Source of the DNA: Sanderia malayensis
Taxonomy: Eukaryota; Cnidaria; Scyphozoa; Semaeostomeae; Pelagiidae
Assembly (NCBI GenBank): GCA_013076295.1
Contig: RQOL01000906.1
Location: forward strand, 4,340,001 to 4,404,000
Direction: 5' to 3'
Length of the DNA: 64,000 bases
Shown here: positions 35,103 to 46,555 of the stretch, one piece after another
Numbering within the stretch: the stretch's first letter is position 1
Layout of the letters: the number at the start of each line of letters is the position of its first letter
Notes under the pieces: model-generated
What the model was told of the DNA's origin: nothing
What the model saw: only the letters and a program-made list of their open reading frames with translations
Databases searched by the model: none
Position numbers and translations under genes: made by a program

Positions 35103-38100
35103 ATGGCAACAGGTACACAGAATCAAGCGTTCATTCAAATGAAAACTTTAGACGATTTCATACAAAATGAGATATTTGAAAGGAAATATGACGATGAATT
35201 TTGGAATAAGGTGGGTAATAAGTAAAATTTAACTATGGAAATGTCAATAAATTGCGGAAAAATTGTTTCTGACCGCTGACGTAAGCGTGCAAGTTGAAAC
35301 AAGTTCTTATACAAAGATAAACGTTAAATAAGTTTAAGTTATACGAACATTCAGAAAATTTGCCAATGTAATGTTAATGCATAGTTTTCATCGTTTTCTG
35401 TAGACAAATTAAGGAATATTTGAGCTCAAAATGATTCGTAAACATTTGAATATTTTACTTTCGATTCGCTCTTTTTCCTCAATCCTATTTACTTGTTTGA
35501 GCTTGTGTGACGTTTGTCTCGTCTGGATAATCATAATGTACTTTATTTTTGCGTTTGAAATTTATTGCTATCAATTATTTTGTACTTCATTAAAAGCAAA
35601 TTGTTTTGTAATTCAACGAATCGTGATTCATGAGAAGACAATTGGCAACCACACTTACTTATGTAAACCTTCTTTAAGGACAGGTTGGTAGGGTTTTCCA
35701 TCAGTCTCCTCTCGTGATAAGCTATCATTGTGTACGAAACTCTTCGATGCCGTATATATACGAAGCGCGTTTATTTTATCCCCATATTCAAGAAGAAAGC
35801 CTTTATTAACAATTTCTATCTGCTCAATCTCTTTGTTGCTTCATTTCTTTGTTGTTTCATCTTGATTTTCTTCATCAGGTTGAGAAACGGTACAAGAATA
35901 ATGTTGCGAGAGCAAACGAAAGGAGTGCTGACACGGATGACCGACTATGGGACAAAAGCGTAGATGAAATAAGAGCAGAAAGGATCAAAAGGAAGTATTC
36001 TCGCTCTGGAAAGGACCCGGTTGTGGCCATCATGAAAGACTGGGTGAAGAAGTTCAAAGAAAAATACAAGGGAGATGAGACAGAGTTAAAGAAACAAATG
36101 CCAGATTTTCAAAACGAAGTAAGCATGTAAAAATAAAGCAATGCAACATTGAGTAATTGATTTGCCTTTAACCCGAATTTCTATATTTCTCAAACATCTT
36201 CTTTTACAATAATTTATAGTGTTATATGAGTTTAATACAGTTTTTCTTACGCAGTAAAACGACAAATATCTGCTCGCTTGTTTCATCCTAATCAAAGTCT
36301 GCTTATTTTGTAGGTTGCGAGGCTGGTCTGTATTCTAATCGACAAGGAATGCAAGACCAAACATTGTGCTAATGATAAACATGAATGTAAATATGGCGGA
36401 GAGATTCCGCACATTTTTACTGACCCACAAAACAGTACAGAGAAAACCCTCCTTCACATCGCTGCGGAAGAGGGGCTGTACATATTAATGTTGGAGTTGA
36501 TGAGTCGATTCTCGAACCTTTTGCTCGTCAAAACCTTTGGTACAACAAGTCAATTGCCTGTTGTGCTTGCATTGAAAGGAGGCCATGACGATGTTGCATC
36601 TGCAATTATCAAAACAATGGGTTCTGAGAGGTATGCTAACAATGGCTTCCTTTTTTTTATTGACAATTGTCCTTTGGTTCTCTTTTCTTAAATCTTATTG
36701 GGTTTTTTTAGACAACAGACCATTGTTTTTAAGATCTTCAGGATGAATAGCACTTTCTGTTTTGTGTTAGAAATTTCTCAGTTAGTTTGTTTTGAAATGT
36801 TTTATTCTAAGCAGTTGCTTAGAATAAAATATTACTTCTTGGACATTTTCTTGTCTGCACTGCAATGCAATCGGTATCTTTAATCGAGAATGCTTTGCAT
36901 TGCTTTGCTTTGATAAATACCCGTTCATTTCACAAAAATCTATTAGTGTTGCCTATTTTTGTTTTCATTGTCAAAGACACTCTTTTTTATCAAACGCAGC
37001 GTGAGAGATGTATTTGAATCGGACGTTAACGAGCAACAGTACAGTTTTAAAGACATTATCAAAAAACCTAACATGAAAGTGAGCATTACTGCATACTATG
37101 CTTGTTGTATCGTTATTTAACTATTCGCAATCTCTTTTTTTATTCTTACTTATTATTTATCTTTCTTTGCAGAAAACAGTTGTGGCTGTTTTGGACAGCT
37201 TGGTTACCCCTGTGAAGGCCCGCCTGGTCAATCCATATAATAATGAGTTGAAAATTAGCAATGTCTCCGATGAACCGACAAGGTATCATTTCTCCTATCG
37301 AATTTTGGATGGAGATAATAAAGGAAGAAGCGGAAAGAATGAAAGTTTTAACTATGGATCGGAATCATGTTTCAAGTTGTTGCTGCAGTCTTCGTACAAA
37401 GAAGTTTGTATCTTCAGCAATCAAAGCAAAAACCTAAAGTTTTTTTATAAAGACGACCTTTAAGAGGACTTTTGATATATCGAAACTCTTTCTGCTTCCA
37501 TATAAGTTTTTTCTAGACTACTATTTTATATGAATTATTGACCTGTACAGCATTTATCCTTAAATTTATCGTTTCATTTTCGCTTTTTATCTTCCTTAGA
37601 CAATTATTCGTCATCCAGTTATGCGGCTGCTTGCAAAGAGTAAATGGGACAAATTTGGAAAATGGTTGGTCCGGTAAGCTGGCAATTTCTTTTTCTATTA
37701 AATATTTTATTTGCTGCTAACTCTTGGTGTTTTGGGATCTAATGCTTCCAATTAGTATTACTCTGGGATTGATTGCCCTATGCCCCCAATTTCTTTGGCT
37801 TCTATTTTTTGGGAATTTTTCCTCCATCTTTCTTGACATGCAATCCTCTTCATTTTCTGTCTTATTAAGTTGAGGATTTATTCGTATAATATTAAAAGTA
37901 ACATTTGTGTACTTTTAGGTCATATGCCTTTATCTTCGTGCTGTATTTGGTGGCCTTGTCAGTAGGCCTACTTGGAGCGGTTAATTCTAACAATCCTCTT
38001 TTGTATAAAACCAGTTTTGATTACTTCAGAGGATTTTGTGAAGGTGTCACTCTTTTGGGAGCCATGGTGTACCTTCTCCTGGAGATTGTTCAATTGGCAA

Positions 38101-41022
38101 AGTAAGTTATTGTTTCAGTTTTGTCTGGGTGAAACTGAAACTTATATCCATTGCAATTCATGTGATTATAGTTAATATTTTTCATTACATTTCAGGGAAC
38201 GTTTTAACTATTTCTACGACGTGCACAATTTCTCAGATGCCTGTGGAATTCTACTCATATTTGCTGTTGTACTTCTGAGATGTTTAAATCTCGATTCCCA
38301 GTGGACTGTTGCTGCTTTTGCTTACCTTGTCAACTTCTTCAGAATGTTCAAGTATTTTCCTGCTTGGAAGTAAGTTTTTTCTATTGCTAAGCCTTGATAA
38401 ACAAAGCCAAAATTGTTGAAAATTGTACATTTGATGAGTGGCATCATTACTCAAATTGTACCCAGTGTGAATAAAAGGTGTTGAAAATTACTGTGTCTTT
38501 TCAGGACCGTTGGTCTATACTCGACAGTTTTCGTACAAATGTTCTTGTACGATTTTACAAAATTTTTATTTCTCTATCTGTTTGTCATGCTGTCATTTGC
38601 TGGCAGTATTCTCTTGGCTCTGAAAACTACAAGTGGCAATACTCATGTTGGGTAAGTGGTCCGATAAAGCTCGTATTAAATATACCGTATTTCCTCTAAT
38701 TAGCGCCCACCCTCTTTTAACCGCCCCCCTCTCCAATAAAAAGTGTGAAATAAGCGTCCCCTTTATTAGCCGCCCAGGGAAGTTAATAGAATCCTTGCAT
38801 TTTCACTGTTTGGTTCAAAGAGTAACGTAACGTAGAAACCCTTCAAGGCTTGGAAAACACTTTCATTCGGACGTGAACGTTTGGAAAATGCAATGCAGTC
38901 AAGATCACCAGTTGAAGTTGATCTTGACTGCTTGATATTGAATAACATTCGAAACTATATAAGATTGTTCTTTTGTGTTTGATTTAAAATTTCAGGACTG
39001 TGAAGTAAGCGCCCCTTCTTTTAAGCGCCCCTCTAATAAGCGCCCACCAAATTTTGGAAAATATTTCATAAGTATCGCGAACAGGTAGAAGCACGATAAC
39101 ATAAAGGTCTCATGGTTTTCTCACTTGATCTTATTTCACTGCAACTTAGAGCGTCCACTCCAACAATCATATAAAAACTAAAACTACTTCGCCAAAAACT
39201 CACACGCCCCAAATCTCCTCCGCACAATCACCACGCTGTAACATTTAACAAATAATAAAAAAAGCAATAAAAAAGTCAAACAATAGTCTCAATTGTCTCG
39301 TTCAATCCTCTTCCGCGACATAAGCGCCCGGGCGCTTATTAGAGGAAATACGGTAGTTCTGTTTTCTTATCTTGCTTGCTTGTTGAATTCGGTGTACTCC
39401 ATGTTTTGCTCTGTACGTATTTCTCTTCTACTAGGCATTCCGATTTCTATCTACTGGATATTACTTTATTATATTTGCTATAATTATGTCAGCTATAATA
39501 TTTTTTAAGTCACTTTAAAGATGCTATATTCGTGGAGCTGAAAGGTTTAGTCGAAGGTCATCAATTTAGTTCATATAAAGTCAAGTAAGTGTAACATATC
39601 TCTACGCAATAGCAACCCCCCAATCCGATGTCCGTTGATAGAAATTTCATTGCAGTATGACGTTATTCTTTTGTACTGTTAGGGGCTGTTTAATAATTAC
39701 GTCACGCTAAATTTTGGTTTTTAGAACCACCCATCACGCTCCGTCACGGTTTCATGTGAGATCCCCTTGCGTGACGTCACTCTAGGCAGAGACAACCCCC
39801 TCTTAACAAAATTCCAGACAGACAACCCCTCCCTTTTTATTTTTTGCCACTTTATAACAAAAAGTATGTTCGACATCCAAATTACTGTAATTCGAAACTT
39901 ATGTTTTTGAAACATTTGAATTCGAAACTCGAATGTTTTGAAACATTTTCAATAAAGCACTCTTTATATGACATAAAAACGGAAAACAACATCTTTATTG
40001 AAAAATCCAAATAAAACTTTAATTCAAATTTTTTTATACCGTGACGCCACGGACTTGAAATAGGTACTACCCACCCCCCTCATTTACCGTCACGCTGCGT
40101 CACGAAAAACCTGAAGAACCACCCACCCCCCTAGCGTGACGTGATTATTGAACGACCCCTTATAGATATGAATTTTGACTCATCCGATTTTGAGCTAAGG
40201 TGCCTTTATTTAGTGTCATGAGAATATAAAATAACAAAGCAAGATCTAACTAAAAACCGAATCTAGAAAGCCTCCAAAGTACTACTTTATTTCACGTTTT
40301 TATCTTCCAGCGCCGTAGTCATCCTTCTACTTTTCGTAAATATGCTCATGATCGCGGTGATGTTGGTTAACATGCTCATAGCTCAGCTCAGCTACAGATA
40401 CGAATATGCGCAGGAAAGAGCTGCATTGCTTTATGACATTAGCAAATGCCTTATAGTTGCAAAAATAGAGCGTAGCTGGTTCAAAAGATTTGTAAGTAAC
40501 ACAATATCTCGAGGCTACCCTAATTTCCTAATCATTTATTTTTTGTTCATTTCATTTTTTTGTATTGTTCTTTATTTTGCTTTTAAAGCTCCATTACTAT
40601 CTCCATTATTTTTTGTTTACTTTTTTGCTTTTTTGCATTAATTGTTTTCTGCATATGTTTAAAATTTGTTCTCCTTTTCACACCTGTAGAACCTACGTGT
40701 CAAACATTATGAAGACGGAGAGACTGTTCTTGCGGACACTGAATTGAAAGGTTTGTTGCAGAACTTTCATTATTTTCCGAACTTCATTTTAATTTTTACT
40801 TCTTATGAACATCCTGCACTAAGCAGAGTTTATCAAGCTTTTCATTCGTAAACTCTAGAAATATTTGATGTGTGGAAGAAAATGGAAGAGGCCCTTAAGA
40901 CTGAGTGTCTACCCGGCATGGGAAACACAGGAACACCATCTAAGCTTGAGTATATCATACTTGTGCATGTCTCTGCCATACTTTCTTTTGTTATACACTT
41001 CACCCTAAATTTACACTTTTAA
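35103..41022 (+). CDS. TRP-like cation channel, array copy 4 (intact, extended C-terminus)
   Basis: Exons: 35103-35210, 35879-36118, 36314-36630, 37000-37078, 37173-37403, 37600-37673, 37919-38101, 38196-38369, 38505-38651, 39510-39584, 40311-40491, 40690-40750, 40859-41022; phases agree, about 677 residues. N-terminal MATGTQNQAFIQMKTLDDFI is shared with copy 5. Ankyrin-like units, pre-S1 linker (TIIRHPVMRLLAKSKWDKFG), S1-S6 and pore (AIFVELKGLVEG) are intact. S6 is VNMLMIAVMLVNMLIAQLSY. The usual end (GMENRA or GMENRT, then stop) is replaced by GMGNTGTPSKLEY followed by about 22 mostly hydrophobic residues before TAA, so the family stop has been lost. Intron 9 carries one MITE (38683-39355) and intron 10 another (39681-40160). 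Confidence 0.84.
38683..39355. mobile_element. MITE-like element, TACCGTATTTCCTCTAATTA family, in copy 4 intron 9
   Basis: It starts TACCGTATTTCCTCTAATTA (then GCGCCC) and ends GGGCGCTTATTAGAGGAAAT ACGGTA, i.e. matching inverted termini of about 25 bp. Inside, further GCGCCCC/TTAAGCGCCCC motifs and an inverted pair (CAGTCAAGATCACC / TTGATCTTGACTG) recur. It has no ORF. The design parallels the TACCGTAAATCCTCGAATAA family, but the termini differ. Confidence 0.85.
39681..40160. mobile_element. MITE-like element, AGGGGCTGTTTAATAATTAC family, in copy 4 intron 10
   Basis: The left end AGGGGCTGTTTAATAATTAC (then GTCACGC) pairs with the right end GCGTGACGTGATTATTGAAC GACCCCT. TCACG motifs (CACGCTCCGTCACGG, GTCACGCTGCGTCACG) recur inside. 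It is non-coding. AGGGG...CCCCT termini are common among non-autonomous DNA transposons; the superfamily is not identified. Confidence 0.82.
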
Positions 41023-41736
41023 TTTGAACTCTTGTTAACTCGTGTGCGAATCACTCTACGTTAGTTTAATCTCATCTATTATTACACCGCTTATCTAAAT
41101 TCATGCTTACTTTTTCTTCCCTAAAGGGCTCTCAGGTCCATAGCAGAAGGATGTTTTAGATCGCGTCGTGTTGCGAGCACTTGACACTGAACAATATAAA
41201 CTTAGCATTTTTTTTGTTTAACCACTAATGCACCCAGGTTTGAATTTAGCTATTGTTTTGCACACGCACAAAGGTAAGCTTCTGTATATTGCTGCTTAAA
41301 TTGTTCAATGATTAAGACTCGAACATTTTATAAAAGACTCGAACTTAAGTTTTAGGGTTTTGTTAATTTTATGGCATATTTTGTTAAGTTGTAATTATTA
41401 GAAATCTTTTGATTGACTTCGTAAGTTTGACGAGATATTTGTTTGTCTGCAATCAACGATGTGTTTTGCTGACTCTTTGGGATTAAAGTTTTTCCTGTTC
41501 TCTGGGATTTTTTTGCTCTTGCTTGGTTGCCTTTTATTTTAGTGGACCTTTCTTTACTAATCGCATTCTTCTTGTATTTGTTCATATTGATAGAAAATGA
41601 CGTCTCATTACCATTGGCAATTCTAAATCACTGAAGCCTATCGTCGAATACCCTTGTGTTCTGATGTTCTCTAGGCCGGGCAAGGAGTGTATGGCAGCTT
41701 GTTTGGTTTGGCAAGTTGTGTATCTTGGTAGGCACA
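41023..41736 (+). repeat. Spacer and duplicated 5' flank of channel copy 5
   Basis: No gene is supported. From about 41235 to 41736 the sequence is almost identical to the copy 4 flank (34600-35102), including CACACGCACAAAGGTAAGCT and GGCCGGGCAAGGAGTGTATG. The near-identity of non-coding DNA shows that copies 4 and 5 share a very recent common 5' region. Confidence 0.75.
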
Positions 41737-43369
41737 ATGGCAACAGGTACACAGAATCAAGCGTTCATTCAAATGAAAACTTTGGATGATTTCATACGAA
41801 ATGAGTTGTTTGAAAGGAAATATGACGATGAGTTTTGGAAGAAGGTAGATAATAAGTAAAATTTAACTATGGAAATGTCAATAAATTGCGGAAAAATTGT
41901 TTCTGACCGCTGACGTCGTAAGCGTGCAAGTTGAAACAAATTCTTATACAAAGATAAACGTTACATAAGTTTAAATTATACGAACATTCAGAAAATTTGC
42001 CAATATAATGTTAATGCATAGCTTGTTTTCATCGCTTTCTGTATACAAATTAAGGAATATTCGAGCTCAAAATGCTTCGTAAACATTTGAATAGTTTACT
42101 TTCGATTCGCTTTTTTTCTTCAATCTTATTTACTTTGTTTGAGCTTGTGTGACGTTTGTCTCGTCTGGATAATCATAATATATTTTTCTTTTGCGTTTGA
42201 AATTTATAGCTATCAATTATTTTGTAATTCATTAAAAGCAAATTGTTTTGTAATTCCACAATTCATGACAAGACATTTGGCAACCACACCACATACTTAT
42301 GTAACCCTTCTTTGAGGACAGGCTGGCAGGGGTCCCAGGGATCAGTCTCCTCTCGTGATGAGCTATCATTGTGTACGAAACTCCTCGTATATATACGAAG
42401 CGCGTTTATTTTATCCCATATTCAAGAAGAAAGCTTTTATTAACAATTTCTATTTGCCCAATCTCTTTGTTGTTTCATTTCTTTGTTGTTTCATCAGGTT
42501 GAGGAAAGGTACAAGAATGAAAAACAAAAAAGAAACGTGAAGAGCGATGGTGCTGACACGGATGACCGACTATGGAACAGAAGCATTGATGAAATAAGAG
42601 CAGAAAGGATCTCTGAGAAGTATTCTGACTCTGGAAAGGATCCGGTTGTGGCCATCATGAAAGATTGGATAAAGACGTTCATAAGGAAATACAAAAACAA
42701 TGAGTCAGAGTTAAAGAAACAAATACCAGATTTTCAACACGAAGTAAATATATAAAATTAAAACAGTGTAATGTTGAGTAATTGATTATACCTTTAACTC
42801 GAATTTCAAATTTCTCAAACATCTTCTTTTACAAAGTAAGCATTTTCCTTTAAAATTGTATTATGATGTAACTTATGTTGTATATAGTTTTCTCGAGCAC
42901 AGTGAGACAAATATCTGGTCGCTGGTTTTCATTGTTATCAATTTTGTTTACTTTATAGCTTGCGAGGCTGGTTCTATCCTAATTGACAAGGAGTGTGTGA
43001 CAAGTGAATGCGCTAAGGAAGAGCATAAATGTAAATATGGTGGAGAGAGTCCAAACATTTTTATCGACAAAGATGGCAAAACAAAGAAAACGATCCTTCA
43101 CATTGCCGCAGAAGATAACCTGTACATATTAATTTTGGAGTTAATGAATCGATTCTCAAAACTTTTGTACCTGGAAACCTTCGATGGAGAGAAGCATCAA
43201 TTGCCTGTTGAGCTTGCATTGGAACGAGGCCATGACGATGTTGCATCCGCAATTATCAAAAAATGGACCCCAAGAGGTATGCTACCAATGTTTTTTGCTT
43301 TTGTTTTGTTAACGATAGGCCATTGTTTTCATTTTGATGCTTTCTACGCATTCAAATCTGCATAGTTCG

Positions 43370-43522
43370 AACTCGTGTAATTCAAACTCTATCTAGTTCG
43401 AACGAACTTCTCCGTCCCTTTAAGGATCACCAAAGAACGAATTCTTATAAAACAAACCTCTATAGCTCGAACATTTTCACGCTTCCCCAGGGTGTTCGAA
43501 TTAGAGAGAGTTCACTGTATTT
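43370..43522. mobile_element. Short TIR element with TTCGAAC motifs
   Basis: The left part has AGTTCGAACTCGTGTAATTC and AACTCTATCTAGTTCGAAC, and the right end GGTGTTCGAATTAGAGAGAG followed by TTCACTGTA. The right arm is the rough reverse complement of the left. It resembles ends of short Tc1/pogo-type derivatives, which is inference. It lies in copy 5 intron 3. Confidence 0.55.
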
Positions 43523-45889
43523 AAATAACAGACAATTGTTTTAATGCCCTCATTGTTTTGTAAGAGGAGTAGGGTGAATGAAATGAAACTTGTTTGCATT
43601 ATGAAAAGCAATTCTTTGTCATACGCAGAGTGAGAGATTTATTTGAGTTTGACACTATGAAGGAGAGCTGCATATTTAGTTTTGGAGACATTATCAAAAA
43701 GAATAAAATGAAAGTAAGTGTTAGTAGATGTTAAGCGTTTCTATTTAAATGAGATTTTTCGCCTATATTTATCTACCTACTTTACTAGTACTAATACCTA
43801 CTTTTTGTTCTTGTTTTCTGTTGTAGAAAACAGTTGTAGCTGTTTTGGGTACCTTGGTTACCCCTGTGAGGACCCGACCAGTGAAAGATGAGTTGAAATC
43901 GAGTAACACCCCCCATGAGTCAACCAGGTATCATTTCTCCTATCAAATTCTGGATGGAGATGATAAAGGAAGAAGTGCAAATAAAAGTAAATACGATTTC
44001 AACCATGGATCGGAATCATGTTTCAAGTTGTTGTTGCAGTCTTCCCTTAAAGAGGTTTGCCGTTTGTCACCTCCACATAACGGACTTAAATGAATTAGAT
44101 ATCCCGTCAAGTTATAATTACTTCATGTAGTGCAATATACTCTTTGCTTGGCCATAATTACCAGAAGAACAACTTTTCTACTAACTATGCTGAATGTAAC
44201 ATAAGTGAATATAATTTTCACTAAATGCGTATAGCATAATCGTAAATATTTTGTTCACTTTTCTATTACACTGTTGAATTTTGTTTTCCTGCAGACAATT
44301 ATTCGGCATCCAGTTATCCGACTGCTTGCAAAAAGTAAATGGGACAAATTTGGAAAATGTTGGATCCGGTAGGGCTATTTTTACTAACTAGGTTTTTGCC
44401 AACTAATTTTGGGTCTCTAGGCTTCATTGCTTCAGGGTTTGATTGGCTCCAATTCCTTTCCTTTTGTCTTCATTCCTTCCCACTTTTTTTTAATTCGAAA
44501 TGCGAATTCTTGATCTTCTGACATATTAAGTTGAGGATTTACTCGTATAATATTAAAAGTAACATTTGTTTACTTTTCAGGTCATATGCCTTTATCTTCG
44601 TCCTTTATTTGCTGGCCTTGTCAATAGGCCTACTTGCAGTGGTCAATTTGAAGGATCCTCTTTTATACAAGACCAATTTTGATTACTTCAGAGGATTATG
44701 TGAAGGTGTCACTCTTTTGGGAACCATGGTGTATCTTATCCTGGAGATTGTCCAACTGTCAAAGTATGTTTTTGTTCCATTTTTTTCTGGGTGAAACCTA
44801 TATCCATCGCAATTCATGTTATAATAATTGTTGCTTTTTATCTCATCAGGGAACGTTTTGGCTATTTTTACGACGTGCACAATTTTTCAGATGTCTGTGG
44901 AATTCTACTCATATTTGCTCTTGTACCACTCAGATGTTTAAGGCTCAAATCCCAATGGACTGTTGCTGCTTTTGCTTACCTTGTCAATTTCTTCAGAATA
45001 TTGAAGTATTTCCCTGCGTGGAAGTAAGTTTTTAATTGTTTAACCTAAAAAACACAAAACTAAGTCAAATGATAATTGAGGAATTTGCACCATTGGGTAA
45101 TAGTACAAATTGCTCCTAGTGTCAGTGCAAGATGTTGAAGATAGTTGTATCTTTTCCAGAACCGTTGGTCTATACTCGAAAGTTTTGTTACAGATGTGCT
45201 TGTATGATTTCACAAAGTTTGCGCTTGTCTATTTGTTTGTGATGTTCTCATTTGCCGGGAGTATCTTCTTGGCCCTGAAAGCAACAAATGATGATGGTCA
45301 TATTGGGTAGGTATGGCACAGTGTAGCTTGTGCTCTGCAGCTTTGTCTTGCTGTCTCTTTATCTCTGTCTCTTAATTGGATATTGGATACAATGGATATT
45401 TAGTTGTTGCTGTAGTTGCTCTTGCGTCATATGATGTGATTTACAATTTTCAAGACACAGAGCAGTGACGATGCCAGCTTTGAAAAGGTGGGGCGGACAA
45501 GAAAACAATTGTGTGCCTTTCCTTTCACCAATAGTCAAAATTTATGTGCCCTTATTCTATTCTTATCCTTATTGTGCTCTTATCAATTTTTGACGAGTTA
45601 AAAGATCGATCGGGGCGATATTCAAAGATTTACAAGTCAATGACTGTATTGTAATTGACTTCTTGTAACAGTTCACGATAGATGCTTATTAGCATCAATG
45701 AACCTAGATGAGGTTGTGTCATAGTTGATTATAACCTGCTCATTATTATCTTCGGTTTTAAGTTAGTCATTGCAAAATTTCCCATTTAGTTGAGCCAATT
45801 AGCATTGATAATGTTACAAGTATTTTGTAGAGAGTGTAAAGAATTTTATATATGCTAATTGATTGAAACGTCTAGAAAAGGGCCAGGAA

Positions 45890-46075
45890 ATTAGTGTCAT
45901 CGCTGAGAAACGTGGTAACATTGAACGCCTTGTTGCCTTAAATTTACAGACTTATACATATTGGAAAAACAAGAGGAGACATGATAATGGTCTTTAAGAT
46001 CTTGAATGACTTTGTCGACTTGAACTATGCACATGTCTCCAAACTAAACAAAACTAAAACTAGAGAACAGGAGCT
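45890..46075 (+). mobile_element. Remnant of a LINE-type reverse transcriptase C-terminus
   Basis: In one frame IERLVALNLQTYTYWKNK precedes, after a frameshift at the AGAGGAGACATG stretch, TRGDMIMVFKILNDFVDLNY. The pattern ERL..L.L..L..RR.RGDMI..FKIL is characteristic of the end of the reverse transcriptase in many animal non-LTR elements. It is short, frameshifted and inside copy 5 intron 9, so it is dead. The same intron is much longer than in other copies, consistent with an insertion. Confidence 0.6.
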
Positions 46076-46458
46076 CAAGACCGAGAACAAGAGAACACGA
46101 GCTCAGGATCACAGCCTCCTATCCCCCACCCCCCCAATACGCCTCTATTACTATATATCATTGCAGTTCTTATACCTTATGTAAGTTATATTCGTTCCTT
46201 TTATCTTGTTTTCTTTCATAGTCACTTTCACGATGCTATACTCATTGAGCTAAGAGGCTTTGTCGAAGGCCAAGCATTTGATTCATATAAAGTGAAGTAA
46301 GTATATGGTATATCTTTCCCCTTAATAAGTTCCGATGAATCGGATTATTCTCGAATTAACTAGTTTCCCATATATCTCAGTGTATCATATTTTCCAAGGC
46401 CCGTTTTATATATATCCTGCGATATATATATCGATTGCTGTATACATCGTGGATATAT

Positions 46459-46555
46459 ACATACAGTGGAACTTCCACATGATAAACACCCATGGGATTA
46501 TTGATTTTGTCCGTTTTAGTGTGGTGTCCGTTATAGAGACTCCATTGCTGCCTTA
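46459..46555. mobile_element. Possible single end of a Tc1/pogo-like short element
   Basis: ACAGTGGAACTTCCACATGATAAACACCC and GTGTCCGTTATAGAGACTCC look like the terminal and subterminal parts of short elements with CAGT..AACC..TATAACG..ACACC structure, but I cannot find a clear partner end. Confidence 0.3.
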
